From Reyranella sp. (lineage in GTDB: Bacteria > Pseudomonadota > Alphaproteobacteria > Reyranellales > Reyranellaceae): 11,509 nt of DNA. A program made the position numbers and the translations under genes. Where the stretch lies: positions 1 to 11,509 of the forward strand of contig JAUXST010000866.1 in assembly GCA_030679805.1 (NCBI GenBank), in the 5' to 3' direction. Position 1 is the first letter of the stretch. Every line of letters starts with the position of its first letter. The notes beneath the pieces were generated by a model. The model searched no databases, had not been told where the DNA came from, and saw only the letters and a program-made list of their open reading frames with translations. Below, in pieces: positions 1-7,598 of this stretch.

Positions 1-1115
1 GCGAGCCCTTGGGGCTGCTGCGGTGCCGGCTGGGCGCCCCGCGGCTGGGCGGGCGCCGGACGCGGCGGAGCAGCCGGCTGCTGGGTCTGGATGAACGCCC
101 GGACCTTCTCGCTCTCGTGGTCCTGGGCCTTCTTGAACTCTTCCTCGCTGATGAAGCGGTCCTTGTTGAGGTCCATTTCCAGGAACTGCTTGAGGGCGTA
201 GCCGGTCAGTTCGACGCGGTCGATCTGGCCATCCTTGTTGATGTCGATCTCCGCGAACTTGCGCAGGGCGAGCTGCTTGCGCAGGTCGAAGGGCAGCAGG
301 TTCTTGGCCTGCGGTCCGTCGGCGGGGCCGGCCAGCACGAGGTATTCCTGGTGGTTGATCTTGTTGTCGCCGTTCTTGTCGAGCTGGTCGGCATTGCGCA
401 GCTGCATGTCGATCAGTTCGTTGAGGGTCATCATGCCCTGGCGCTTGCGGGCCTCGAGCTGCTGGCGTTCGTTGGCCTCGCGCTGCAGCGACCGCTGCAC
501 GATCAGGCGCACCTCGGGTTCGGTGATCTTGTTGTCGCGGTCGGTGTCGTACTGGTTGAATTCGGCGTGGACCAGGGCTTCCGCCTCGGCGCGCTCGACG
601 AAGCCGTCGCGGTTGGTGTCGAGGTTCTGGAACTCGGCGCGGGCCCGGTTGCGAAGTTCTTCGATCGGCGGCTTGTTGGGCGCGTCGGGCGACAGCGGCG
701 GCTCGACGACCTTGAGGAATTCATCGACCGTGAGCTTGCCGTCCTTGTTGACGTCGAGCTGATCGAACGACTTCATGCGGTACTTCAGGAAATCCGCGCG
801 CGTCACTTCGCCCTTCTTGTTGACGTCGATCTCGGCGAACCAGGAGGGCAGCGGAATGGGGGGCGGCGTACCGGTGGCCGCCTGCTGCCCGGCCGGGGGC
901 GCGCCCGCCGGCGGGGTGATGCGGGGGCTGCCCTGGGCGGCGCCCGCGGGCGGCGTCGCCTGCGCGGGTGGCGTGACCTGTGCGGGCGGACGGTTGGCCG
1001 GCCAGCCCTGTGTCGGCGGGGTCTGCGCCGGCGGAGTTTGCGCTGGTGGAGTCTGGGCTGACGCTGGCAGTGCCACGGCGGCGGCGAGGAGGATTGGAAC
1101 GAGAAGACGATTCAT
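1..1115 (-). CDS. Secreted EF-hand protein with seven calcium-binding loops (3' end outside window)
   Basis: This frame starts at ATG 1115-1113 and stays open to the window edge, giving 371 complete codons without a stop. Residues 1-20 form a Sec-type signal peptide with a likely ASA|Q cleavage. Residues 21-90 are a Pro/Ala/Gln-rich linker that begins with three QTPPA/T repeats. Seven EF-hand loops follow at 97-108, 121-132, 166-177, 190-201, 246-257, 291-302 and 315-326, all with D-x-N/D-x-D/K starts. The sixth-position Gly is Asn in loops 4 and 5 and Arg in loop 7, and loop 1 ends in Asp instead of Glu, so affinities probably differ. Residues from about 345 are again Pro/Gln-rich. The role is probably extracytoplasmic Ca2+ binding or sensing; no enzymatic domain is visible. 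No good Shine-Dalgarno precedes the start, which is chosen because it gives a clean signal peptide. EF-hand identity is firm; function is unknown. Confidence 0.88.
   Translation of the reverse strand, partial: MNRLLVPILLAAAVALPASAQTPPAQTPPAQTPPTQGWPANRPPAQVTPPAQATPPAGAAQGSPRITPPAGAPPAGQQAATGTPPPIPLPSWFAEIDVNKKGEVTRADFLKYRMKSFDQLDVNKDGKLTVDEFLKVVEPPLSPDAPNKPPIEELRNRARAEFQNLDTNRDGFVERAEAEALVHAEFNQYDTDRDNKITEPEVRLIVQRSLQREANERQQLEARKRQGMMTLNELIDMQLRNADQLDKNGDNKINHQEYLVLAGPADGPQAKNLLPFDLRKQLALRKFAEIDINKDGQIDRVELTGYALKQFLEMDLNKDRFISEEEFKKAQDHESEKVRAFIQTQQPAAPPRPAPAQPRGAQPAPQQPQGL
1011..1055 (-). repeat. Three tandem 15-bp units encoding QTPPA/QTPPA/QTPPT
   Basis: Directly after the signal peptide of the seven-loop EF-hand protein, three 15-bp units encode QTPPA, QTPPA and QTPPT and run into a further Pro/Ala-rich stretch. 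The units use different synonymous codons (ACT CCA CCA, ACT CCG CCG, ACC CCG CCG), so the repeat is not a recent perfect duplication. It probably forms a flexible extended spacer between the export signal and the calcium-binding region. Confidence 0.75.
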
Positions 1116-1146
1116 CGGCGGTAGACCCGCGTTGGGAGGGGTGATT

Positions 1147-1175
1147 CGTATCGGTCGCCATGGGCCATCTGTCAA
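1147..1175 (-). promoter_or_regulatory. Candidate sigma70-type promoter for the seven-loop EF-hand gene
   Basis: On the minus strand a perfect TTGACA (plus-strand 1170-1175) is followed after 17 bases by GATACG (plus-strand 1147-1152), which matches TATAAT at three of six positions. Transcription would begin near 1140, leaving a leader of about 25 bases before the start codon at 1115. The -35 box and spacing are good and the -10 is weak. This is inferred from sequence only. Confidence 0.38.
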
Positions 1176-1331
1176 CGTCCGCGCGGCCTTCATAGTGTGC
1201 GCGATAAACGTGCCCAAAGCATGGCGCGATTCCATTTGAGTTGCGTCTTAGGGTCGTTTACGCCATCGTTGCTGAAATCGCCGGCTCCATAGAAGGGCCG
1301 CAAGTGTTTGGGAGGCAAGGGTAATTTCGCA

Positions 1332-1358
1332 GGATCGCCGCTTTGGTCGCGGCGATCC
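1332..1358. promoter_or_regulatory. Perfect 10-bp inverted repeat in the liv operon leader
   Basis: GGATCGCCGC (1332-1341) and its exact reverse complement GCGGCGATCC (1349-1358) flank the 7-base spacer TTTGGTC. The dyad ends 17 bases before the livG ATG. It could be an operator for a dimeric regulator or an RNA hairpin in the leader. No T-run follows, so it is not a normal intrinsic terminator. In the 260 bases between the divergent genes this is the only strong structure I see on the operon side; I found no convincing promoter for livG. Confidence 0.55.
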
Positions 1359-1375
1359 ACGAAACTAGCAGGAAC

Positions 1376-2163
1376 ATGGCAGGACAGTTTTCATCCAGCG
1401 GGTCGCCGTTGCTCAGCGTACGCGACGTTTCGGTCCGCTTCGGCGGCATCGTCGCCCTCGATGGCGTAACGTTCGACGTCGTGGCGGGCCAGGTGGCCGG
1501 CCTCATCGGTCCCAACGGCGCCGGCAAGACGACCCTCTTCAATTGCCTTAGCCGTCTCTACACGCCCAATGGCGGCGACATCCTGTTCGAGGGCCAGTCG
1601 ATCCTCAAGCGCCCGCGCCACGACATCCCGCACATTGGCATTGGGCGAACCTTCCAGAACGTAGCGCTGTTCGATAAGATGTCGGTTCTCGACAACATCA
1701 AGGTCGGCTGCCACAGCCGCAGCTCGACCAGCTTCCTCGATAACGCGCTCCGTTTGCCCAAGGTCCACGGCGAGGAGGTGCGCATCACCCGCCGGGCCCA
1801 CGAGCTGATTGCGTTCATGGACCTCGTGCCGTTTACGGGGGCGACGGCGGGCGGCCTGCCGTTCCCCATCCGCAAGCGTGTCGAACTGGCGCGCGCGCTT
1901 GCCTCCAGCCCCAAGCTGCTGCTGCTCGACGAGCCTGCGGCCGGACTGAACCATGAGGAGATCGAGGTCCTGAAAGGCCAGATCAAACGGGTGCGCGATA
2001 CGCAGAACGTCACCGTGCTGCTGGTCGAGCATCACATGAGCCTCGTGATGTCGGTGTCCGACAAGGTCGTCGCCATCGATTTCGGCAAGAAGATCGCCGA
2101 TGGCACGCCGGCGGAAGTGCAGCGCGATCCCGAAGTGATCCGCGCCTATCTGGGGACCGCGTA

Positions 2164-2164
<1 letters not shown>
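1376..2164 (+). CDS. livG: Branched-chain amino acid ABC transporter ATP-binding protein LivG
   Basis: This 262-residue cytoplasmic ATPase energises the LivHM permease together with LivF. Visible motifs are Walker A GPNGAGKT (45-52), Q-loop Q94 in RTFQN, Walker B LLLLDE (181-186), D-loop AAGLN (188-192) and H-loop H219 in LLVEHH. The C-terminal end RAYLG is typical of LivG. The signature region is odd: residues 161-165 read LPFPI where an LSGGQ-like LPxGx is expected, so the conserved fourth-position Gly is Pro. The chosen start is ATG 1376, with AGGA at 1370-1373 (short spacing). An in-frame TTG at 1343 would add 11 residues but lies inside the leader hairpin. The stop overlaps the livF start by one base (TAATG), indicating translational coupling. 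The substrate class comes from family membership, not from this subunit. Confidence 0.93.
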
Positions 2165-2877
<713 letters not shown>

Positions 2878-2887
2878 GACGGAGAAA

Positions 2888-3793
2888 ATGGAACAGTTCC
2901 TCCAGCAGATCGCCTCGGGTCTCGCCAACGGTGCCATCTATGCCTGCGTCGCCCTTGCGCTGGTCATGATCTATGTCTCGACGGACCACATCAATTTCGC
3001 CCAGGGCGAGATGGCGATGTTCAGCACCTACATAAGCTGGCAGCTCATGACCTGGGGCGTCAGCTTCTGGTTCGCCTTCGTCCTGGCGGTGGTGTTCTCC
3101 TTCGTGCTGGGGGTGGTCATCGAGCGGGCGATCCTGAGACCGCTGCACAACGCCCCGGTGTTGTCGATCGTCGTGGTGTTCATCGGCCTGTTGGCGATCT
3201 GCAACTCGGTAGCGGGCGCGATTTGGAGCTACCTGATCAAGGAGTTCCCGTCGCCGTTCCCCAAGAGCAGCTTCGGCATTGCCGGCGTCATCGGGCCGCA
3301 CCAGCTCGGCGTCGTCATCGTGACCCTGGTGGTCCTCGGGCTACTGTTTGCGTTCTTCCGCTATACGCCGCTCGGGCTCGCCATGCGGGCCGCCGCCCAG
3401 AATCCGCAGATGGCCCGTCTCGTCGGCGTGCGCGTCGACTGGATGCTGGCGCTGGGCTGGGGCCTTGCCGCCGCCGTCGGCGCGGTCGCCGGCATCATGG
3501 TCGCCCACATCGTCTATCTCGATCCCAACATGATGGGCGGCATCCTTCTCTATGCTTTCGCCAGCGCCCTGGTCGGCGGCATCGGCAATCCCGGCGGCGC
3601 GGTAGTGGGCGGCTTCATCGTGGGCGTGCTCGAAAACATGGTGGCCTATGCCGGCAACCAGATCGAGAAGGCGACCGGGATCTACATCATCGGCAACGGC
3701 GAGAAGCTCACCGTGGCGCTGATCATCGTCATTACCGTGCTGACCGTTAAGCCCGCCGGTCTGTTCGGCCGCGTCGTCGTGAAGAGGGTCTGA
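2888..3793 (+). CDS. livH: Branched-chain amino acid ABC transporter permease LivH
   Basis: This 301-residue inner-membrane permease pairs with LivM to form the translocation path. The N-terminal GLANGAIYACVALALVMIY (11-29) and INFAQGE (35-41) are hallmarks of LivH, as are GLAMRAAAQNPQMARLVGV (163-181), the cytoplasmic loop that contacts the ATPases, and the Gly-rich VGGIGNPGGAVVGG (229-242). Hydrophobic segments lie near 13-30, 61-79, 90-112, 139-157, 187-208, 218-230, 236-256 and 274-287. Length is normal for the family. A GGAG at 2881-2884 precedes the ATG with short spacing, and livM starts one base after the stop. No anomaly is visible. Confidence 0.96.
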   Translation: MEQFLQQIASGLANGAIYACVALALVMIYVSTDHINFAQGEMAMFSTYISWQLMTWGVSFWFAFVLAVVFSFVLGVVIERAILRPLHNAPVLSIVVVFIGLLAICNSVAGAIWSYLIKEFPSPFPKSSFGIAGVIGPHQLGVVIVTLVVLGLLFAFFRYTPLGLAMRAAAQNPQMARLVGVRVDWMLALGWGLAAAVGAVAGIMVAHIVYLDPNMMGGILLYAFASALVGGIGNPGGAVVGGFIVGVLENMVAYAGNQIEKATGIYIIGNGEKLTVALIIVITVLTVKPAGLFGRVVVKRV

Positions 3794-3794
3794 T

Positions 3795-4802
3795 ATGCCG
3801 GCGTTTCCGAAGAAACTGCTCTGGGTTCTGCTGGCGCTGGCATTCCTCGTGCCGTTGCTGCATCCGTTATTCCCCGACGTCGTTTCCGATTACCGGCTGT
3901 TCCTCGTCAGCACCATGATCATCGCCGCCATCGCGGTGCTGGGACTGAACCTGCTCACCGGCTTCAACGGCCAGATATCGCTGGGCCACGGCGCGTTTTA
4001 CGCAGTCGGCGCCTATACGGCGGCCGTGCTGATGGATCATCTGAACATGCCGTACTGGGCGACACTGCCGTGCGCGGCGGTCGTCTGTTTCATCGTCGGC
4101 TATCTGTTCGGCCTGCCGGCTCTCAGGCTGGAAGGCCACTATCTGGCACTCGCCACCTTTGCGCTGGCGCTCGCGGTGCCGCAGATCCTGAAATACAAAT
4201 GGCTCGAAGGCCTGACCGGCGGCGTGCAGGGCATCGTTCTCTCCAAGCCCGAAGTGCCGTTCGGCCTGCCGCTCAGCGAAGACCAGTGGCTGTACTACTA
4301 CTGCCTGATCGTCATGGTGGTGCTGTACTGGGCCGCAGCGAACATGCTCGACAGCCGCAGCGGCCGCGCGATGATGGCGATCCGCGACCAGTATATGGCA
4401 GCCGACACGATGGGCATCGACACCGCGCTCTACAAGACGGTCACTTTCGGCATCAGCGCCGCCTATACCGGCATCGCCGGCGCCCTGTCGGCGTCGGCCA
4501 TCGCCTTCGTGGCGCCGGACAGCTTCAACATCTTCCTGTCGATCAAGTTCCTGATCGGGCTGGTCGTGGGCGGCGTCGGCTCGCTGGCGGGTTCAGTCGT
4601 CGGCGGCATCTTCTACGTCCTGGTCGACAATTCGGCCCAGGCGCTGTCGATGTTCGTGAAGAACGACCTCGGGCTGCAGTTCGACCTGTCAGCTTACACC
4701 GTCTTCGGTATCCTGCTGATCGTGCTGATGTACTTGATGCCGATGGGTATCGTCGGTGGCGTCTATCTCGCCGTGCGCCGGTTGCGCGCCCTACGGGGAT
4801 GA
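3795..4802 (+). CDS. livM: Branched-chain amino acid ABC transporter permease LivM
   Basis: This 335-residue partner of LivH opens with a hydrophobic N-terminal segment (8-24). The LivM-typical GLNLLTGFNGQISLGHGAF occurs at 50-68, the ATPase-contact loop SGRAMMAIRDQYMAADTMG at 189-207, and the Gly-rich LVVGGVGSLAGSVVGG at 256-271. Roughly eight to ten hydrophobic stretches are spread over the chain, ending in a basic tail (VRRLRALRG). It is the last gene of the livGFHM set: its stop is followed after 22 bases by a strong terminator, so the downstream binding-protein genes are not simply read through from this operon. No truncation or frame problem is visible. Confidence 0.96.
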   Translation: MPAFPKKLLWVLLALAFLVPLLHPLFPDVVSDYRLFLVSTMIIAAIAVLGLNLLTGFNGQISLGHGAFYAVGAYTAAVLMDHLNMPYWATLPCAAVVCFIVGYLFGLPALRLEGHYLALATFALALAVPQILKYKWLEGLTGGVQGIVLSKPEVPFGLPLSEDQWLYYYCLIVMVVLYWAAANMLDSRSGRAMMAIRDQYMAADTMGIDTALYKTVTFGISAAYTGIAGALSASAIAFVAPDSFNIFLSIKFLIGLVVGGVGSLAGSVVGGIFYVLVDNSAQALSMFVKNDLGLQFDLSAYTVFGILLIVLMYLMPMGIVGGVYLAVRRLRALRG

Positions 4803-4824
4803 TGCGGTCCGGATCGTAGTGCGG

Positions 4825-4851
4825 AAGGCCGCCGTTCGGCGGCCTTTTTTT
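4825..4851 (+). terminator. Intrinsic terminator after livM
   Basis: AAGGCCGCC (4825-4833) pairs perfectly with GGCGGCCTT (4838-4846) across the 4-base loop GTTC, and seven consecutive Ts (4845-4851) follow. This is a textbook intrinsic terminator 22 bases after the livM stop. It separates the membrane-complex genes from the binding-protein genes. Confidence 0.92.
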
Positions 4852-4893
4852 CGGCCGGCATCCGCAGGAAAATTCAAAACTGTCATAATTAAC

Positions 4894-4900
4894 GGGAGGA
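4894..4900 (+). promoter_or_regulatory. Strong ribosome binding site that fixes a GTG start
   Basis: GGGAGGA lies 7 bases before GTG 4908. No ATG in the same frame lies nearby, and the GTG yields an N-terminus with an immediate twin-arginine signal. This site therefore decides the start of the first binding protein. Confidence 0.8.
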
Positions 4901-4907
4901 CTATCAA

Positions 4908-6128
4908 GTGGGTACGAGTAGGCGTGGTTTTGTGGGTGGCGCGTCCGCGTTGGCGTTGCTTTCCGGTTCAACGGCTGCGTTCGCGCAGAAGAAATATTCC
5001 GACGGTGCGACCGACACCGAAATCAAGGTCGGCCATACTGGCCCATACAGTGGCCCGGCCTCGTCCTACGGCGCAATCGGCAAGTGCATCGAGGCCTACT
5101 GGAAGAGCGTCAATGCTGCCGGCGGCATCAACGGCCGCAAGGTCAATTTCATCACCCTCGACGACGGCTACAATCCGGCCAAGATCGTCGAACTTGTGCG
5201 CCAGTTGGTCGAACAGGATAAGGTCCTGTGCACTTTCAATACGCTCGGCACGCCGACCAACACGGCGATCCACAAGTACATGAACCAGAAGAAGGTGCCG
5301 ATGCTCTACGTCGCCACCGGCGCGTCGAAGTGGGGTAAGCCCAAGGAATTCCCTTGGACGATGGGTTACCAGCCCGACTACCATACCGAGGGCGCGATCT
5401 ACGCCAAGCACATCCTGGCGAACGTCAAGGATCCCAAGATCGCCGTGCTGATGCAGAACGACGACTATGGCAAGGATTACTTCGGCGGCTTCAAGGAAGG
5501 CCTCGGCAAGGACGCCGACAAGATCGTCAAGAACGTGACCTTCGAGGTCACCGACCCGACGGTCGATTCGCAGATCATCCAGCTCAAGGATTCGGGCGCC
5601 AACGTCTTCTTCAACATTTCTACCCCAAAGGCTGCCGCGCAGGCCATCCGCAAGGCGGCTGACCTCAACTGGAAGCCGGCGCAGTACCTCAACAACGTGT
5701 CCGCCTCGGTGGGCTCGGTGATGAAGCCGGCCGGCCTCGACAACAGCCAGGGCATCATCACGGCGCAGTACCTCAAGGACCCCACCGACAAACAGTGGGA
5801 GAACACCGATGACTTCAAGGCGTGGGTCGCCTGGATGGACAAGTGGATGCCGGGTGCGAACAAGGCCGACGCCAACTACATCTACGGCTTCTCGGTCGCC
5901 ACGCTGATGCATGAGACATTGAAGAAGTGCGGCAACGAGCTGACGCGCGAAAACGTCATGAAGCAGGCGGCGAACTTCCAGAAGTTCAAGCTGCCGCTGC
6001 TGCTGCCGGGCATCACCATTAACACCAGCCCGACCGACTATTACCCGATCCAGTCGGTCCAGCTCGCCCGCTTCAAGGGTGAGAGCTGGGATTTGTTCGG
6101 CGACGTCATGTCGGCCGAAGGATCCTGA
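4908..6128 (+). CDS. Periplasmic amino-acid-type ABC substrate-binding protein, Tat-exported, first tandem copy
   Basis: This 406-residue type I periplasmic binding protein of the Liv/leucine-binding family should capture the ligand and deliver it to LivHM. The N-terminus SRRGFVGG (4-11) followed by a hydrophobic stretch fits a twin-arginine signal, with likely cleavage at AFA|Q (after 26). The first lobe contains PYSGPASSYG (46-55), GGINGRKV (72-79) and GTPTNTA (114-120), family positions near the ligand pocket. Start GTG 4908 is supported by GGGAGGA seven bases upstream. The gene lies 105 bases after livM behind a terminator and has its own terminator downstream, so it is probably transcribed apart from livGFHM. 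It is about 77% identical without gaps to the next gene (my hand count). The ligand may be a branched-chain amino acid, another amino acid or an amide; sequence alone does not decide. Confidence 0.92.
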   Translation: MGTSRRGFVGGASALALLSGSTAAFAQKKYSDGATDTEIKVGHTGPYSGPASSYGAIGKCIEAYWKSVNAAGGINGRKVNFITLDDGYNPAKIVELVRQLVEQDKVLCTFNTLGTPTNTAIHKYMNQKKVPMLYVATGASKWGKPKEFPWTMGYQPDYHTEGAIYAKHILANVKDPKIAVLMQNDDYGKDYFGGFKEGLGKDADKIVKNVTFEVTDPTVDSQIIQLKDSGANVFFNISTPKAAAQAIRKAADLNWKPAQYLNNVSASVGSVMKPAGLDNSQGIITAQYLKDPTDKQWENTDDFKAWVAWMDKWMPGANKADANYIYGFSVATLMHETLKKCGNELTRENVMKQAANFQKFKLPLLLPGITINTSPTDYYPIQSVQLARFKGESWDLFGDVMSAEGS

Positions 6129-6156
6129 CGCCAGGGCAAGCCCCGACAATGCCAAC

Positions 6157-6189
6157 AAGGCCGCCGGCGACCCCGGCGGCCTTTTCTTT
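6157..6189 (+). terminator. Intrinsic terminator after the first binding-protein gene
   Basis: AAGGCCGCCGG (6157-6167) pairs perfectly over 11 bp with CCGGCGGCCTT (6173-6183) around the loop CGACC, followed by a T-rich tail (TTTTCTTT, 6182-6189). It lies 28 bases after the stop. The stem contains the same nine-base arm as the livM terminator. Confidence 0.88.
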
Positions 6190-6298
6190 GGGCAATTTTG
6201 TGCGCCGCAACATTGGCGACTTGTATATCGCCTGACGAGTTTTTCGCTTTTCAGCAGACGAATTTCAGGCAACGCTCATTCCGCATAACAATAAACTC

Positions 6299-6305
6299 AA
6301 GGAGG
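6299..6305 (+). promoter_or_regulatory. Consensus ribosome binding site that fixes a TTG start
   Basis: AAGGAGG, a full match to the anti-Shine-Dalgarno core, stands 5 bases before TTG 6311. The TTG gives an N-terminus aligned residue for residue with the upstream paralogue, so it is the true start despite being a rare initiation codon. Confidence 0.82.
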
Positions 6306-6310
6306 CAACG

Positions 6311-7531
6311 TTGAAGACAAACAGGCGCACTTTTCTCGGCGGCGTTTCGACGGCCGCAGTGTTGTCGGCATCAGGCGTGGCGTTTGCACAGAAGAAATAC
6401 GACGACGGTGCGACCGACAAGGAAATCAAGATCGGCAATACCAACCCGTACAGCGGTCCGGCGTCGTCCTATGGTGTGATCGGCAAGTGCATCGAGGCTT
6501 ACTGGAAGAGCGTCAACGACCGCGGCGGCATCAACGGCCGCAAGGTCAACTTCGTCACCCGCGACGACGGCTACTCGCCGCCCAAGACCGTCGAACTGGT
6601 CCGTCAGCTGGTCGAGCAGGAAAAAGTGCTCTGCATGTTCCAGACGCTGGGCACGCCGACCAACACGGCGATCCACAAGTACATGAACCAGAAGAAGGTG
6701 CCGCAGCTCTTTGTCGCGACTGGTGCCTCGAAGTGGGGCAAGCCCAAGGAGTTCCCGTGGACGATGGGCTTCCAGCCCGACTACCACACCGAAGCCGTCA
6801 TCTATGCCAAGCACATCCTGGCCAACGTCAAGGATGCCAAGATCGGCGTGCTGATGCAGAACGACGATTACGGCAAGGACTACTGGGAAGGCTTCAAGGA
6901 CGGTCTCGGCAAGGATGCCGGAAAGGTCGTCAAGCACGTGACCTACGAGACGACCGACCCGACGGTCGATTCCCAAATCATCCAGCTCAAGGATTCGGGC
7001 GCCAACGTCTTCTTCAACATCTCGATCCCCAAGTTTGCCGCGCAGGCGATCCGCAAAGCGGCCGATCTGGGGTGGAAGCCTGTGCACTATCTGAACAACG
7101 TCTCGTCTTCGGTCGCTTCGACGTTGAAGCCGGCCGGCCTCGAGAACAGCCAGGGAATCCTTACAGCTTTGTATCTCATGGATCCCACCGACAAGCAGTG
7201 GAACGACAACGCCGACATGAAGACCTGGAGCGCCTGGATGGACAAGTGGATGCCCAGTGCCAACAAGAGCGATGGCAGCTACATCTACGCTTATGCGGTG
7301 TCGTACCTGATGGAACAGACCCTGAAGAAGTGCGGCGACAACCTGACGCACGAGAACCTCATGCGCCAAGCTGCCAACCACCAGAAGCTGCGCGTGCCGC
7401 TCCTGCTGCCGGGCATCACCGTCAACACAAGCCCGACCGACTTCTATCCGGTGCAGTCCGTCCAGCTCGCCAACTTCAAGGGCGAGACGTGGAACCTGTT
7501 CGGCAACATCATGTCGGCCGAAAGCGCCTGA
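6311..7531 (+). CDS. Periplasmic amino-acid-type ABC substrate-binding protein, Tat-exported, second tandem copy
   Basis: This is a second 406-residue binding protein of the same Liv family, collinear with the preceding gene. It has a twin-arginine signal NRRTFLGG (4-11) and cleavage at AFA|Q (after 26). By hand count about 92 of 406 positions differ from the first copy, with the signal peptide the most divergent part (11 of 26). Pocket-region blocks PYSGPASSYG and GTPTNTA are identical, but nearby residues change (TGP to TNP at 44-46, CTFN to CMFQ at 108-111), so ligand preference could differ. The start is TTG 6311 with a consensus AAGGAGG five bases upstream. A 182-base spacer with a terminator separates it from the first copy, and another terminator follows. 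It is probably an ancient tandem duplicate feeding the same LivHM/GF complex. The ligand is unknown. Confidence 0.92.
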   Translation: MKTNRRTFLGGVSTAAVLSASGVAFAQKKYDDGATDKEIKIGNTNPYSGPASSYGVIGKCIEAYWKSVNDRGGINGRKVNFVTRDDGYSPPKTVELVRQLVEQEKVLCMFQTLGTPTNTAIHKYMNQKKVPQLFVATGASKWGKPKEFPWTMGFQPDYHTEAVIYAKHILANVKDAKIGVLMQNDDYGKDYWEGFKDGLGKDAGKVVKHVTYETTDPTVDSQIIQLKDSGANVFFNISIPKFAAQAIRKAADLGWKPVHYLNNVSSSVASTLKPAGLENSQGILTALYLMDPTDKQWNDNADMKTWSAWMDKWMPSANKSDGSYIYAYAVSYLMEQTLKKCGDNLTHENLMRQAANHQKLRVPLLLPGITVNTSPTDFYPVQSVQLANFKGETWNLFGNIMSAESA

Positions 7532-7558
7532 TCTCGGGCGCTGGCGATTGCAAACTGG

Positions 7559-7587
7559 AAAGGCCGCCGGGTTCCGGCGGCCTTTTT
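7559..7587 (+). terminator. Intrinsic terminator after the second binding-protein gene
   Basis: AAAGGCCGCCGG (7559-7570) pairs perfectly over 12 bp with CCGGCGGCCTTT (7574-7585) around a GTT loop, with Ts at 7583-7587. It sits 27 bases after the binding-protein stop and 11 bases beyond the 3' end of the convergent EF-hand gene. On the minus strand only the three Ts of the stem follow, so it should work mainly on the plus strand, with weaker use by the convergent gene possible. Confidence 0.9.
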
Positions 7588-7598
7588 CGTTGGCGCAA

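Noticed and set aside
9..1061. A 350-codon open frame on the plus strand
   Set aside because: It lies antisense to the EF-hand gene, is Leu/Val/Arg-rich without a recognisable domain, and arises from GC-rich codons read on the opposite strand. The minus frame has a signal peptide and seven EF-hand loops.
1311..1320. GGAGG/AAGG purine-rich sequence in the liv leader suggesting a leader peptide
   Set aside because: No ATG, GTG or TTG lies at a usable distance; the next candidate start is over 25 bases away.
1343..1375. TTG 1343 as the livG start
   Set aside because: It would add 11 residues but sits within the loop of the perfect inverted repeat and has no Shine-Dalgarno at a usable distance. 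ATG 1376 has AGGA upstream and gives a typical LivG N-terminus.
4884..4889. CATAAT as a -10 box for the first binding-protein gene
   Set aside because: It matches the consensus at five of six positions, but no -35 is present at 16-18 bases, and transcription would start inside the Shine-Dalgarno sequence.
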